Assembly (NCBI GenBank): GCA_905250125.1
Contig: CAJNOL010000170.1
Span: forward strand, 154,993 to 218,992
Direction of reading: 5' to 3'
Length of the DNA stretch: 64,000 nt
DNA from: Rotaria sordida
Taxonomy: Eukaryota; Rotifera; Eurotatoria; Philodinida; Philodinidae
The notes beneath the pieces are model-generated. The model ran no database searches and was not told the origin of the DNA. It saw nothing but the letters and a program-made list of their open reading frames with translations. Below are positions 11,901 through 24,691 of the stretch, piece by piece (the first letter of the stretch is position 1; each line of letters begins with the position of its first letter). Made by a program: the position numbers and the translations under genes.

Positions 11901-14868
11901 CAACTAAACTTGAAGAAATGACGTTAGATGATGCATATGATGAATTTGAAGATGATGATGATGATGATGAAAGCGATGATGAATCTGTAGATATGAATTC
12001 TGATGAATCAATTACAAATGATCATGAAAAAATTTCAACAATTAATGGACGTTCAAAATTAATTGATAAAAGTGCTAATAAAAGTGGACAAATGCCTGCT
12101 TATAGACATATTAAAGTAGAAAATGAAATTTTAATATATATTTTATTTATTATTTTATTTTTAAGACATTAAAACCAGTAGGTGAAGCTCAAATTCTTCG
12201 TTTACCATTAGCAGAATTATCTCGTTGTGATTGTGATCCAAATAAACCAGATCCATGTAGTTCCGATGAACATTGTCTTAATCGAATGCTTAAATATGAA
12301 TGTCATCCACATGTTTGTGCTGCCGGTTAGTTATAGAATAGGATTTTCTTTTTACAAAATTTATCAATAAGATTTGTTTTTTTGTCTTAAACTAAGATCA
12401 AAAATACTTTTAGTTCTGATTATCTATTTATAAAATTATAGACTTGAATTATATGAAATATGATTATATGTTAACATAATAAAGTAGTGCATTACTTTCA
12501 TGTTTGAATTCATCTATTTGTTTTTTTCTTTGTGTAAAGCTTTAATTTTGTCGCAATTTGTGTTTGCACCTTGTTGAACTCTACTGTAGATGACATGATG
12601 AATAATTAGTAATAAGTGAATTAATATTCTACTGATGTTTTTTTTTTGTTTCTATTGTTTGATTAATGTTCTCATTAATTTTAAACAAATACATATATAC
12701 AAGTCGAATAGATATATTTCATAACAATCAATTAATCAGAAATTTCACATTAAATTTTTATTGTAATAATATAATACAAAAGAAAGATTGATGAAATAAT
12801 GAATAGATGAAAAAAAAAAAGATAAATTGTTATCCAGTAAATATATTTATAAGATTCTAAACTGTATTATTTATTAGTACAGTATAGCTTATTCTCAGAA
12901 AACTTTTGAACTTTGTACGAACAAAAAGATATCTAGGGTAATTCTTTTTCTTAAAAAGGACACTTGTCAATCGTCATTAATTTGTCACTGTAAGCTTAAT
13001 TTACTCATATATGGCTCCAAACAAAAAAAAACCTATTAATACCTTTTTTTTCCAATTTACTGTTGTAAGGTGTAATGTAAGGTTAAAAAAACTGACAGCA
13101 AATTCAATAGTACAAACATCTATATTATTAAAGTTAACAAGAATCTTTTACAAGACATATACAAATATTCTTGCAGAATATTTTCAACGTCTAGAAATAT
13201 GAAACGAAAGCAGTTTCAAATCTTAATAACTAATAATTCTTTTTCTAAATTATATGAGATTATATTAATTAAAATGAAAATATGGTCAAATTGCGTCAAT
13301 CTTGGAATATAGAAAAAGAATATAATACCAGCTTTAATGATTTACATTATATATAGTGTCAAGTCTGTTAAAGTCATCTCTTTTAATAATTCTAGTATAT
13401 TCTGAAATATAACTTAAAGGGTAATGTTTAGAATAGAAGAGAGTATGAGTTTGTTTTTTCTGCTTGTTAAAATAAATGTTTGAAAATTACATTTGATTAT
13501 ATATAATTTTCTTTTTTCCTTTTTTCTTTTAATTTAGGTGACAAATGTAAAAATCAGGTAGATATTTATTTTAAACATTTTATTAAATTAAAATTTTATT
13601 GTTTATTTTACTTTTTAATATTTAGCGCTTTCAAAAACGTAAGTTAATTTATTAATTTAATTTATTTTTATTTATCATTGTTGTCTTTGTTTTTTTCTTC
13701 TAGGTAATTATCCTGCTCAACAAGTGTTTTGGACAGCTGGTCGCGGTTGGGGTTTGAGAACATTAGTAAAAATAAAAGAAGTAAAAAAAATATTAAAGAA
13801 ATTTTTAATTAATCTACTTATATATATATATATATATTGAATCAAGGGCGAATTTGTCAATGAATATGTTGGTGAACTAATAACATATGAAGAAACTGAA
13901 CGACGTGTTAAATTAGCTCGTAAAAATAATGTCAAAGATTTTTATTTCCTTGTTCTTGATAAAGATCGGTAAATGAAATAAAAAATAGTATTTCAAAAAC
14001 AAAAAAGAATTTCAATACTCTACTAAATTAAATTTCATAGTGTAATTGATGCTGGACCACGTGGAAATTTATCACGTTTCGCAAATCATAGTTGTGATCC
14101 AAATTTACGTACAGAAAAATGGAATATTAGCGGTGATCTACGTGTTGGTTTATTTGCTATACGTGATATTGAAGCCGGTAAATATATACTTCGTCAGACA
14201 ATAATGATAAAATATTAAGAAAAATATATATATATTAATTTTTAGGCGAAGAATTAACGTTTGAATATGGTGTTGAATCAGAATTTCGTGGTGATACAAT
14301 ATTTCATTGCCTTTGTGGAGCTGAGACATGTACTGGTTTTATGGGTCGATCAAAAAGACTTGGCGGAGTAAATTCATAATGACTTTATATTCTTAATGTG
14401 AAAAATTTTCTCTTAGGTTCCATCATTAACTGATACAACATTATCGTTAACATCTGGTTCAAATGGAGTTTCAAATGGTCGTCATAGTAATAAACATCGT
14501 ATACGTACATCAAATATAACTGGTGAACAAGATGCTGATACATGTTTTGGTTGTGGTCTAACAGGTCAATTAATAGCATGCCAAATGTCGAAATGTTCAA
14601 GAAAATTTCATCCAAAATGTATTAAAGTTAAAGGACAATCATTTCGACATCGTTCTCCAACTCGTAAATAAATTCTCATAACCAAAAAACAATTTTTTTT
14701 ATAATTTTATTCCTTTTTTTAGAACGTTGGATATGTCCATCACATCGTTGTGATATATGTGGTATTGATGCAAGTATAGCATGTGCTGATTGTTTAAGTT
14801 CATTTTGTGCTGAACATCGGACAGAAAATATGCGTGGCATATATTGTTTACTTCATGGACATGAATAA
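8993..14868 (+). CDS. PHD-PWWP-AWS-SET histone lysine methyltransferase (NSD-like)
   Basis: A gene of about 15 exons encodes roughly 800 residues. In order: an acidic run (DDDDDDDDE); PHD-type Zn clusters (CHICGL...CQGKC...HRECAG; CSLCQQ...[26 protein letters not shown]); a PWWP domain ([12 protein letters not shown], then CWPSRI); another acidic stretch; an AWS domain ([20 protein letters not shown]...GDKCKNQRF); and a SET domain with GRGWGLRTL, the cofactor-binding [16 protein letters not shown] and the catalytic-end [10 protein letters not shown] post-SET cluster [14 protein letters not shown] and C-terminal C5HCH-like PHDs ([28 protein letters not shown]) follow. This order is typical of NSD enzymes, which methylate H3K36, though only one PWWP is present. 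Two introns exceed 1 kb (9739-11111, 12326-13537) and two consecutive exons are only 20 and 13 bases. The ATG directly follows CTTTTCAG, a possible trans-splice acceptor. Confidence 0.9.
9739..11111. other. long intron of the NSD-like gene
   Basis: The phase-1 intron separates ...NDNI and G-HLFTCLYC within the PHD region. It has no coding content. A short GC-richer patch near 10978-11045 (TACCCTAATTGAGAG, CTACCGTACCTTGCAG) resembles the ends of the element in the ATPase intron around 31530-31555 and may be a fragment of that family. Confidence 0.45.
12326..13537. other. long intron before the NSD microexons
   Basis: This intron lies between the AWS exon ending ...VCAA and the 20-base exon at 13538. 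It is AT-rich with no coding signal or recognisable repeat; the open stretch at 13011-13202 looks fortuitous. Confidence 0.5.
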
Positions 14869-15874
14869 ATTTAATTCTTGTCGAATTTATTTCTTTTTTC
14901 TTTTTTTTTGTTTCTGTATGATCATTTATATATGTCAGATGGTTGGTTTATTTTTTTTTGTCTGTCTCATTGTCTCTCTTGATTGTATTTATATGAATAG
15001 ACTTGAAGAATGAATAAAAATAGTTAAAATACGTTTGACAATTATCAATCATTAAAAGAATTTCCGCTCAATCATAATATGTAATTCTAGTCGTATAGAT
15101 CATTCGTTATTATTACAAATGAATGCACATGAATGAAAATGTCTTAGAAGAATTTTTTTTCATATAGCCAACAATAATTTAGTGTTTTCTGTAATAATAT
15201 ACGTAGCAAAAAGAACACAAGATGAATTTCATATTCTTTTGTAAAGTGAGTGTAACCATGTGAAATAGAATTTCATGAAGATTTTCTACTTTAATTATTT
15301 TTTTGTTTTTTTGTTAAATTTTCCGTTAAAAAAAAATATTTTAACAGCTTTTTTTTCTTCTTCCTCGTCTTTTTTTTTGCTTTGATTTAATAATACTTGT
15401 CTTTTGGATAATTTTTTTGTTAACGGTTGTTGAATTCAGTGTAATAATCATGAACAAAAACAAAAAAAAAAGAGAAAAGAAAACAGACACATAAAATTGA
15501 GAAGAAAAACGTGTTGATGACAATGTTTTCCCACTCAAACTTAAGCTCAATCTATTACGCATGTATGATGCTTTTCTATGGTTTTCTCTTTATCTTATTC
15601 TCTTTCTTTTTCATCGACATGATTCTTCCGTCTTTCTATCATATTATCGTTGCTTTTCAAAACATTATGAGGAGTTCCGTTCTTACCTATGTGTGAATAA
15701 TGCCTTCAAAGTATATACTAGTAGCATTAAATTAAAAAGACGACACCCACAACATTCTGCTGACAGCATTCTTAACAATATTAAAATAAAAGAAAGAAAT
15801 CCAAGAAGACGACAAGAAAGGAAATATTCTTGTAACGCAGTTTTTGAATCGATATTATTTTCATTTCTACAAAT
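14869..15874. other. intergenic, no gene seen
   Basis: This spacer follows the methyltransferase stop codon and precedes the next gene. It contains poly-T/poly-A tracts around 15340-15480 and possible AATAAA signals near 15012. Overlapping open stretches at 15511-15896 lack coding character. Confidence 0.5.
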
Positions 15875-16855
15875 ATGGCACTTCAATCGACAATAAATCT
15901 TCAAAATGTGAACAATAACAATAATAATGGTGATGATGAGGATAATCATCATCACCATCATCATCATCATCATCATCATGAGTATGATGAAGAAATCGAT
16001 GAAACAGAAGATGATCTTATTGAAAATTATCGTTTTCTAACACAACGTTGTGGTGTTCTACGACAATCTCCAACAACGAATATAATAAATACAATACAAC
16101 AGCAACAACAAAAACAAATGAATCAATCTTCATTTTTCCGTCATCATTCAGTAATAAACGAAAATCATAATAATAGTAATAATGAAGATAAACGTTCATC
16201 TTCTTCGACTAAACAATGGTACTCACCATTAAATGATTTAAATAATAATAATCAGAATTATTCGACAACAATTAGTCGTATACCTCCAACGATTTATTAT
16301 GATGATACAGAAGATTCTGAATTTAATGGTAATCATTCATTTTCATTAATTAAACTGTTTGCACGTATGAAAGCACGTTTAAAACATGATAAACGTTATC
16401 GTCCTAAACCTACACATGAATTACTTCCTGAAGAAGATCCTCAAGAATGGCATGAATTAACACAAAATGTTCGAACTATTGTAACAAAAGCTCTTTTACC
16501 TGATGGAGGATATGATGTATTAACAAATCGTACGAAAAAAATTCATAGTAGACGAGGTTCATGTAGAAAATCTCGTGAATTTCATCCTGTTCTACCAAAA
16601 GATAATAATAATGATGATGATGATGATAAAATTAATATTGAAATAGATGATGAATTCAATACAGAAGATAATAAAGAATATGATCAAATTATATGGAATA
16701 AATTTTTGACTTGTTCAAGAGGATTTAATTATAGACGATGTGGAGTTTGTAAAACTGTTGATCGACAGCAATTTCAAGGACAATTGGTGTATTTTTATGG
16801 TGTTGCAAATAATATTTTAATTGATGAAAATTTAAAAGCATCTGGACTGGGTTAG
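15875..16855 (+). CDS. unrecognised protein with poly-His run and conserved-looking C-terminus
   Basis: The single open exon of 326 residues starts MALQSTINLQNVNNNNNNGD and contains 11 consecutive His, acidic clusters and Asn/Gln tracts. Two parts look folded: a middle block (SLIKLFARMKARLKHDKRY, then LLPEEDPQEWHELTQNVRT and ALLPDGGYDVLTNRTKK) and a C-terminal block with paired cysteines (FLTCSRGFNYRRCGVCKTV) ending LVYFYGVANNILIDENLKA. I do not recognise the family. The frame ends ...SGLG with a sequence (GG|GTTAGA) that could also be a splice donor, so a further exon may have been displaced by the palindrome 150 bases downstream; none was found. Confidence 0.55.
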   Translation: MALQSTINLQNVNNNNNNGDDEDNHHHHHHHHHHHEYDEEIDETEDDLIENYRFLTQRCGVLRQSPTTNIINTIQQQQQKQMNQSSFFRHHSVINENHNNSNNEDKRSSSSTKQWYSPLNDLNNNNQNYSTTISRIPPTIYYDDTEDSEFNGNHSFSLIKLFARMKARLKHDKRYRPKPTHELLPEEDPQEWHELTQNVRTIVTKALLPDGGYDVLTNRTKKIHSRRGSCRKSREFHPVLPKDNNNDDDDDKINIEIDDEFNTEDNKEYDQIIWNKFLTCSRGFNYRRCGVCKTVDRQQFQGQLVYFYGVANNILIDENLKASGLG

Positions 16856-17008
16856 ATCATTTGCTTTTCCTTTTTTTTCTTTTTTGTTTTATTTATTTGT
16901 ATATAAAATCTTTCTTTCTTTTTTATTATTATTCATATTCATACAAACAATAAACGAGTGAAATAAACAGAGAATCTTAAGAAAAGAACATATATATATA
17001 AGATTGGT

Positions 17009-17424
17009 TACACGATTTACTTTCCACGGAATTATTTTCCGTTGATTGTTTTCAGTGTTAATTGAATTTTTTTTCACAAAAATTTATCAATTTTGATTCT
17101 GAGGATTTACTTTCTGTTGATTGCATAAAAATAATTTACCAATTAAGGATGTCTTCGTATGAGGATTTACTTTCCGTTAGTTAGTTTGACGAAATAAAAT
17201 GAGTATATCGCTCATATGAGCGATATACTCATTTTATTTCGTCAAACCAATGTAACGGAAAGTAGATCCTCGTACGAAGACATCTTTAATTGGTAAATTA
17301 TTTTTATGCAATCAACAGAAAGTAAATCCTCAGAATCAAAATTGATAAATTTTTGTGAAAAAAAAATTCAATTAACACTGAAAACAATCAACGGAAAATA
17401 ATTCTGTTGAAAGTAAATCGTGGT
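17009..17424. mobile_element. near-perfect palindromic (foldback) element
   Basis: Two arms of about 205 bases meet at CTCAT|ATGAG (17211-17220) with essentially no spacer and only a few differences. Each arm carries an internal repeated word, ATTTACTTTCCGTTG or close variants (near 17014, 17104 and 17164 in the left arm; inverted near 17253, 17315 and 17385 in the right). The same word forms the ends of the element in the SR-gene intron at 60808-61404. There is no coding content. Confidence 0.85.
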
Positions 17425-18715
17425 CCCCATATAAGATAATGACATCAATTAAATATTTATTGAATAATGTATGTTTGATTAATAATTGTTTATGATAATA
17501 GAAACCTATCGTCTTCCTTCCATTTATAGATTTTATAAGAAAAAGAAATAATGATAAAATAATTGTCGACAGAAATAACTTATGTCTAATTGAACATGAA
17601 ATAATTGTTTCTCAGGAGAACTGAAGTACAATAAGTCATCAATTGAAAGTACTCATTTTTGTTTTTATTTTATAATCAAAATTGGATGCCATGATTTTTT
17701 TTCTTTTCGATTTTTCATTACAAGGAAAAAACTACAACTAACATTGAATATTTTTCTTCAATGATAGAAAGATCATTGCTATTAGATAATTTCTATTAAG
17801 CATTTCATCGGCAATCTATAGTGACTTTCTTTGACAAAATAAAATGTGATTACATTTGAAACTTATTCAATTACTCAAATTTCTGTTATTCATAGAATAG
17901 CATATTTTAATATCAATCGACATATTTTCCTATTTATGAAATCATATTTTTTAAAGGTCAAATAAACACAGTGATATGTTTTGTTTTACAGTTGTATTTA
18001 GTTTTATGCTTTGAATAATACTTGGACAAACTTTCTCATCAATCTTTTTAAGTTATATATATTATTGACTTGATTTAATTATAAATGTAACAGTTAGCTT
18101 ATTGCGTAGATTATATTCAACATCACGTTCTTTGTCAATTCATATAATCTAAAAGTCATTTATTTCTATCAGTCTTTAAATCAATATTTTAAAATCTCAT
18201 ATTCTTTTTTTTTCTGTTTTATTCAGAATTAATTTCACAATGAAATTCTATTGATATATTTAAATAATACTTACGAAAAGAACAAATTTACTTTTTCAAA
18301 TATCATATAACAATATTTTTTTGTCGCTTGTTTTTTTTTTGAATTTTTACACACACATATATATATGCATAAGTAATTAAACAATAAATTTATAAATAAT
18401 AAATTTTAAGAATGAAATTTTTTTTATCTTTTCGATTTGTGAACATAATTCGATAATTTACTTCTGTGTCTCATTGACTAGCGAACTCTTTCGTCGTTAT
18501 ACGATTTATTGGCCGAACAATAAAAGAAGCGCTTGAAACAAAGACCATAGATTCGTTATAGACAGATTGATCCTTTGTTCTTCATCGTTTTCTTTTTCCA
18601 TCGACCAATATAGTTCATAATACCCTTGCAGTTCGTTTAAGATTCGAGTAAGATATTATTTTAATTAAAGAAAAAACAAAAATTCATAGATAAGAAATAT
18701 TTTTATTTTTCAAAG
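17425..18715. other. intergenic region with cyclin A promoter
   Basis: This is AT-rich noncoding sequence. The last 230 bases hold promoter-like words: an inverted CCAAT box (ATTGG at 18508-18512), a CHR-like CTTGAA at 18532-18537 and a forward CCAAT at 18605-18609. Such motifs are typical of G2/M cyclin promoters; their use here is inferred. Confidence 0.4.
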
Positions 18716-21305
18716 ATGATGAATTCGAATCGGCACGTACTGCGGCCGACACAAAATCGACTTCCACTTCAAGATGTTTCATCACAAAAATCTTCATCAA
18801 TAGAAATAATAAATAAAACAAAATTAATATCTAATACAATTCTGCAACAACAACAACAACAACAAGAAAATTTATCACCATCATTAATAAAAAATAAAAT
18901 TTCAATAACATCAAGACCTATTCTTACTGCAATACGTTCTATAAAACAAAATTCAAAAGAAAATGAAAATGACACTCAAATGTTTATTTCACCAATGGTT
19001 AAAACAAATTTTTTTAATGAACAAAAATTATCTCTATCCGAAACATATAAAACACGTGAACAACTTGAACAAGAATTATATGAATTGTAAGTAAAATAAA
19101 AAGAATTCTTTCCCACATATCTTTAGTACTTATAAATAAAATAATACTTATAACATCATTGATCTTATATAAATATAGTTTTTATTAGTGATTAAATCAG
19201 TAAATATGATAGAAGAGTAATATTTGTACAACAGCTTTGTCTATAAATTACTCGTTTAGTTACGTACTACTGTTAGAAATCAAATCAGTTATTCTTAGTT
19301 TATCTTCAACATCGAAATTAAATCTAAACAAGATCAAAGTACAGATTCAAATCTACAGTCTTTGATTTCTTTAATAATAGAATAAAACATTTAAAATAAG
19401 AAAATTTAACACTACACGAGCAATTAAATGTTGTGGTATAGAGTTTCGTAAGAAATATCCAAATATTATATTGAATGTTCCTCGGATGCTAACTTATGAA
19501 TATCATTTTTGTTTTGCTTCAAGATTGAACAATTGACTCATACACAAACTTATTCCAGAATTAATCTTATTTTGATTTTATTTATTTATTTTCCTAGACC
19601 TGAATATCGTCAATCGATCTTTGAACATTTAAAATCAGTAGAACACATGTATGCACCTAGTAAGTATTTCTTACAAAAAAGAAATGTTTTTCGATTATAT
19701 AAGCATATTTTTCTTTTTTTAAGGAATAAATTTTATGGAATATCAATCGGATATAAATTCTGCAATGCGTACAATTCTTATCGATTGGCTTATTGAAGTT
19801 ACTGATGAATATAAATTAAATGATGAAACACTTTTTCTTTGTGTACAATATGTTGATCGGTTTTTATCAACAGTGAATGTAACACGGTCAAAATTACAAT
19901 TACTTGGTCAGTTCTGATCTTTTCATAATGAGAAAAGATAATGAATATTCTTGTTGTTCTTTTTTTTTTGTTTCAATTACTTAGGTACTACATGTATGTA
20001 TGTAGCATCAAAATATGAAGAAATGTATCCACCTGCATTAGAAGAATTTTCGTTTATTACGGATAATACATATGAAACAAAACATATTCTTCGTATGGAA
20101 CAAATTATTATGAAAGTAAGTTGATTTAATGTTTAAGAAAAATGTCGTTTCGATAAAAACAAAAACATAATTATCAAATTTTCAACAGAAGAAAATATCA
20201 AATATATAGTGAGGCATCAAACAGTTATATTTTATCTGTAAAATATTAATTCTTGTACAATTATAACGAATTTCTTTTGTATTAATCAATGTACAAGATT
20301 TTTCCATCAGAGATGAACTTTAATCCGATTTTCGTAAGAAAGTTTTGAATTCTATTAAAAACTCAACATGTTTGGAATGAATAACAGTAATTAGACATTT
20401 TATTTTCTTTGATTGATAGAAGAAAGTAATTCGATTATCATTCATGTGTAAGATGAGCTGTCAGTTGTGGATAGAAACTTGAAAGCAATATTATGATAAT
20501 TATATCCGACAGCAAATTCTACTTGTTTATGGTCGATTCTTACGCAAGGCGAGAAAATTTGCTCCCTGAGTCTAAACATCATTTGTTTTGATAATAACTT
20601 TTGAAATATTATTATCTAATAATTTATCATATGAAAAGATATTCGAAAGTTTTCTCTTTCAATTCATGTAAATGCTATTGTACTTTGAGTATGCATTTTT
20701 CAATTATATATAATGAAATTTGATGATTTAAAAATTGAAATATATTTACATAGATGCTTAATTTTTCTCTATCCGGACCAACTTGTTATACATTTCTACA
20801 ACATTATTTAATTACTCTTAAATCTTCAATATCAACAGATGATAATAATAATAATGATGATCATAAATGTCTTATAATGTTATCGAATTACTTATGTACT
20901 TTAACACTTTTACATGATCGACCATTTTCATCATATCGTTCGTCTATAATAGCTGCTAGTTGTCTTTTATTTGCAATTCAATTACTTAAACAATATTTAA
21001 ATATTGATATCATATGGTCAAATTATTATATACAATTAACAACATATACACAATATGATTTAAATGAATGTACATTAGCTTTAGCTGAAATACATTCAAA
21101 AACATATCATCAAGATAAAATAACATCAAGTTTACTTCGACGTTATTTAAATACGAAAAAATATAATGAATCATATCAAAAACGTGTATGTGAAATAATT
21201 CATCAATCAAAATTAGAAGAAGAAGATAATAATGATGATGATATACTTGATTTAACACTTGATGAATTTGAAGATAATAATATTAGTTTAGATCATCATC
21301 GATAA
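18716..21305 (+). CDS. CCNA: cyclin A
   Basis: Five exons (first 18716-19086, then starting at 19598, 19724, about 19985 and 20754) give about 430 residues. The N-terminus is disordered with destruction-box-like RxxL motifs (RHVL at residues 6-9, RLPLQDVSS from residue 15). The cyclin box begins [15 protein letters not shown] and continues with the hallmark [31 protein letters not shown] and [18 protein letters not shown], matching cyclin A more closely than B (the spacing and EEMYPP). The second cyclin fold lies in the last exon ([36 protein letters not shown]). Cyclin A activates CDK1/2 in S and G2. The tail is unusually acidic and Asn/Asp-rich. The ATG directly follows TTTTTCAAAG, a possible trans-splice acceptor. 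Confidence 0.92.
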
Positions 21306-22240
21306 AATTTAATATTTTCTTTTCATTAATAAATAATTATCATGCGCTTTCTTTATTTATTGGTTTTGTTTTTGTTACATCATTAGACAATATAAATCAT
21401 CTTTTTGGTTTTTTTGTTTTCATTTGAATCTCATTTATTATTCTATCCTATTTTACTTATTAAATTGTCTATCAAATTATTTGGTTTTTTCTTCTGATGC
21501 GATTGATTATTACTTATGTTTGTTGTTGTTATTCGTATCGTTTCCTCTGTTGTCTATGTATGTGTTAGAAGTGAATTTCTTTCTGTAGACTAAAACAAAA
21601 AATACACAATTATTCGAATCAAATTGTTTGTGCTCTGGTTTTTTTTCTGTTTATGAACTGAAAAACATTCTTTTTTTTTTGTAATGTGTCAATAATTATT
21701 TGAAAAGATCGAATATATGTTTTCAATAAGAGCATGTTAAAAAAATTCTCTTGATGATTACTTAATATGTACGTATCAAATGCAGACTAGTGGAAATATA
21801 TATTAAGAATAGGAATTTCATGCTAAGCATTATGTCAAACAAAACTATAACTGAAAATGATATCCTTTGATGTGTGATAAAATTCTAGTTTTGTAAATTT
21901 GATTCATGTCTTCAACAGTTATAAAAAGAAATTAGTCGATAATCAACAAATGAATGATCTGTCATTTGCTTCACATTAAAATAATTATTTCGTAGAATAT
22001 TCATGTTAAGAACATGAATAAAGAAGTTTGACATCTGATCTGTTCGTTTTTTTTAATCAAACTTTAAAATTCTAAAGTTAGTTTGCTTTTTTGCTATTGA
22101 TTTCGAAAATTTCTAATTAATACATTTGTAATTGTCATCAAGATACAAGCTCTAAATTTTAATACTAGAGTTTCTCATCGTATAAGGAAGGTCTTCAAAT
22201 AATTCTGAATATATTCATTATGGCCACGAAACGTTAATTA
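21306..22240. other. intergenic, no gene seen
   Basis: AT-rich sequence after cyclin A with many T runs. No coding frame or clear repeat was seen before the foldback element at 22241. Confidence 0.5.
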
Positions 22241-22840
22241 CTATTGTCGGAATTTTAAAAAAAGGCCATCGGGCAAAATGCTTATAACTTTTGAACGAAG
22301 ATACCTAGAGCCCTGCGGTTTTTGCCATTCGAAAGGGGAGACAAGGGGACGCCTTTTCCTCCAATATTGTATAGAACAAAATCAATTAAAAATCAGCCAT
22401 TTCTAAAAAACATCAAAAAAATGCATGAAAACGATCTGTCATTGCGATGAAATTTTGGTTCTGACATGTGATCTAGATAGAGGAACTTCAGATGTATAGT
22501 TCAAGATATAATTCGAATGATTATCTTTCCACCCTCTAATGTTGAACAAATAAAGTTGTCTCTTCAATCGCACGAAAACTATAGAGTTCTTTTAATTTTT
22601 AAGCGTATTTTCTTACTTTTCGTCACAATTTCATCTGAATGACAGACCGTTTTTTATACATTTTTTCGATATTTTGTAAAAATGACTGATTTTTAAATGA
22701 TTTCGTCCTATACAATATTGGAGGAAAAGGCGCCCTCTTGTCTCCCCTTTCAAATGGTGCAAACCACAGGGCTCTAGCTATCTTCGTTCAAAAGTTATAA
22801 GCATTTTGCCCGATGCCTTTTTTAAAAATTCCGATAATAG
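22241..22840. mobile_element. foldback element with about 220-base inverted arms
   Basis: The left arm begins CTATTGTCGGAATTTTAAAA and runs to about 22462. The right arm (about 22625-22840) is its inverted copy, with diagnostic words CATCGGGCAAAATGCTTATA, GAAAGGGGAGACAAG and TCCTCCAATATTGTATAG present in both orientations. Arms are roughly 88-90% alike. The central 160 bases have no open frame. No transposase is present, so it is nonautonomous. Confidence 0.85.
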
Positions 22841-24691
22841 TTGAAAGTATTCACCATTTGATTGTTTGTATATCGTCGTTTGTCCACAAAAAATATTTAT
22901 GGACATTTCAATACTGCTTTTAGTGATATTCGCCTATTCCGACAATGAATTTTACTGAACTGTTGGCTAACTGACTGACTAGGATGAAGCCAAATCACTT
23001 AGAATACAAAATATCTCTTTTGCTAATTCTTTTACGCGACTACCAATATTTTCGATGTAGTTCGTATCGTTTTTAAAGGCATCAATTCGATTACAAACAG
23101 ACTTTTTTTTATTTTGAACAATAATATTTACATGATCAAGCAATCTATTGAAAGCTGAATCGAATAGTTACGAAATGTATTCACTAGAAAATCAAATGAT
23201 ATATCAAAACGTACTAATAAAAGATAGTCAAATATACGCAATACATCTTCGATAATTACCTCAACTGTCGATACTATCTCTCAGGAATCAGTAGGGGCGA
23301 TAATATCTATTAGTGTTCTTGAACATCCTTTACTTATTTTTAGATGCAATTGACGAATGATGTTTCACAAACCGACACGATCGGAACTTGTTCGTTTAAA
23401 ACTCGTTGACGAAACAGATTTCTGCATATCCTTTTCGCATATAAGAGTGATTCTGCTATAGGAGGAATAACTGACTTAATGACTTAAGTGATCTGAAAGG
23501 TTGAGAATCTCCATAGCTTATCTTCTTATATCTCAATTTGCATCTCATTATATTTCAAGAACTCCGTGTCCACTATTTTCCTAACTTGTTGGATATGCAA
23601 CGGCGACAGAAACCGATCGACCGGTAACCATATGCAACCAATAACGGATCTAACCAATCAACCGATCAAACAACACCCGGTTGGATCGATCAAACGATTG
23701 AACGATCCGATAAACTAATCTGCATGAGCCAATACTCACGATTATCTGCTTATAGTACCTAATTTCGCTCCCTCTAAAGGGTCAATTTGCATCTTTGATC
23801 GCAGTCAGTCGACTTCATTTACCGTTTTGATTTATTCAGCCGGCTGCCGTTTTCTATCCATGAATTGTTGACGGTTAGCCGAAGATTGATTATCATCGTT
23901 GCATCCCTATAACTTGTAAAATGCTATCAGATGTTCCACAGAACGTCTACCCTCGTTTTATATTAGCTCATCTGTTTCAGCTTAATTGTTCAGCTGAACA
24001 ACGCATAGATCATTTAGTCTACCGTTCGATTTGTTCCATAATGTGTCTATATTATCGCTGTCTCTTGCAATATATCGTTCTTGATTGGAAAACAAAGTGA
24101 TCTTCAACAGTTACGTTTGGCATCCACATGATATTGATGTGAACAATAATAAAAGTACAATTGACAATTAAACAAATATTCAACTTTGTATCAAAAAGTA
24201 GATGAATAAATATTACTAGAGCATCTAGTAATCATAAACACATAGAAAAACTAGAAATGAGAATAACGACAAATATCTTCAAACGGAAAATATTAAAAGA
24301 TAAGACTAACAGAGAAACACCCAATTTTAGGATGCTATTCAACTTCATGTTCTGACCATGAGTGGAACTAAGAAAACCCTAGTCTAATTCGTGGCAATTG
24401 CGCATTTAGACAGGAGAACAATAAAGTAAGCGTTCCTTCTATCAAAAACTTTTATCAGCAATAACAAACGAAAAGCAAGATTGTACTAGATCCAATGGGT
24501 CTTCAAAGTCATTTTTACTTATCACTCCACCTACCTTTGGAAACCTAGATTCACTCCTATTCGTGGCCATATTCTGTGGGTCAAATTTTGTGACTTCTTT
24601 GGAGAATTTTGTGCGTATCCGTATCGGAAATGTTGGTTTGTGAATTGTACATCAACAATTTTGATGTAACACAAGTGTGGTAGTTCATATG
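22841..24691. repeat. repeat-derived region without genes
   Basis: This stretch is less AT-rich than the surroundings. Around 23600-23720 the words CGATC, GATCGA and AACCGATC recur in both orientations, suggesting an old degraded element. No frame of coding quality was found on either strand. Confidence 0.4.

Noticed and set aside
15511-15896. forward open frames just before the poly-His gene
   Set aside because: Frames overlap each other out of phase and have noncoding composition; the start at 15875 has better context.
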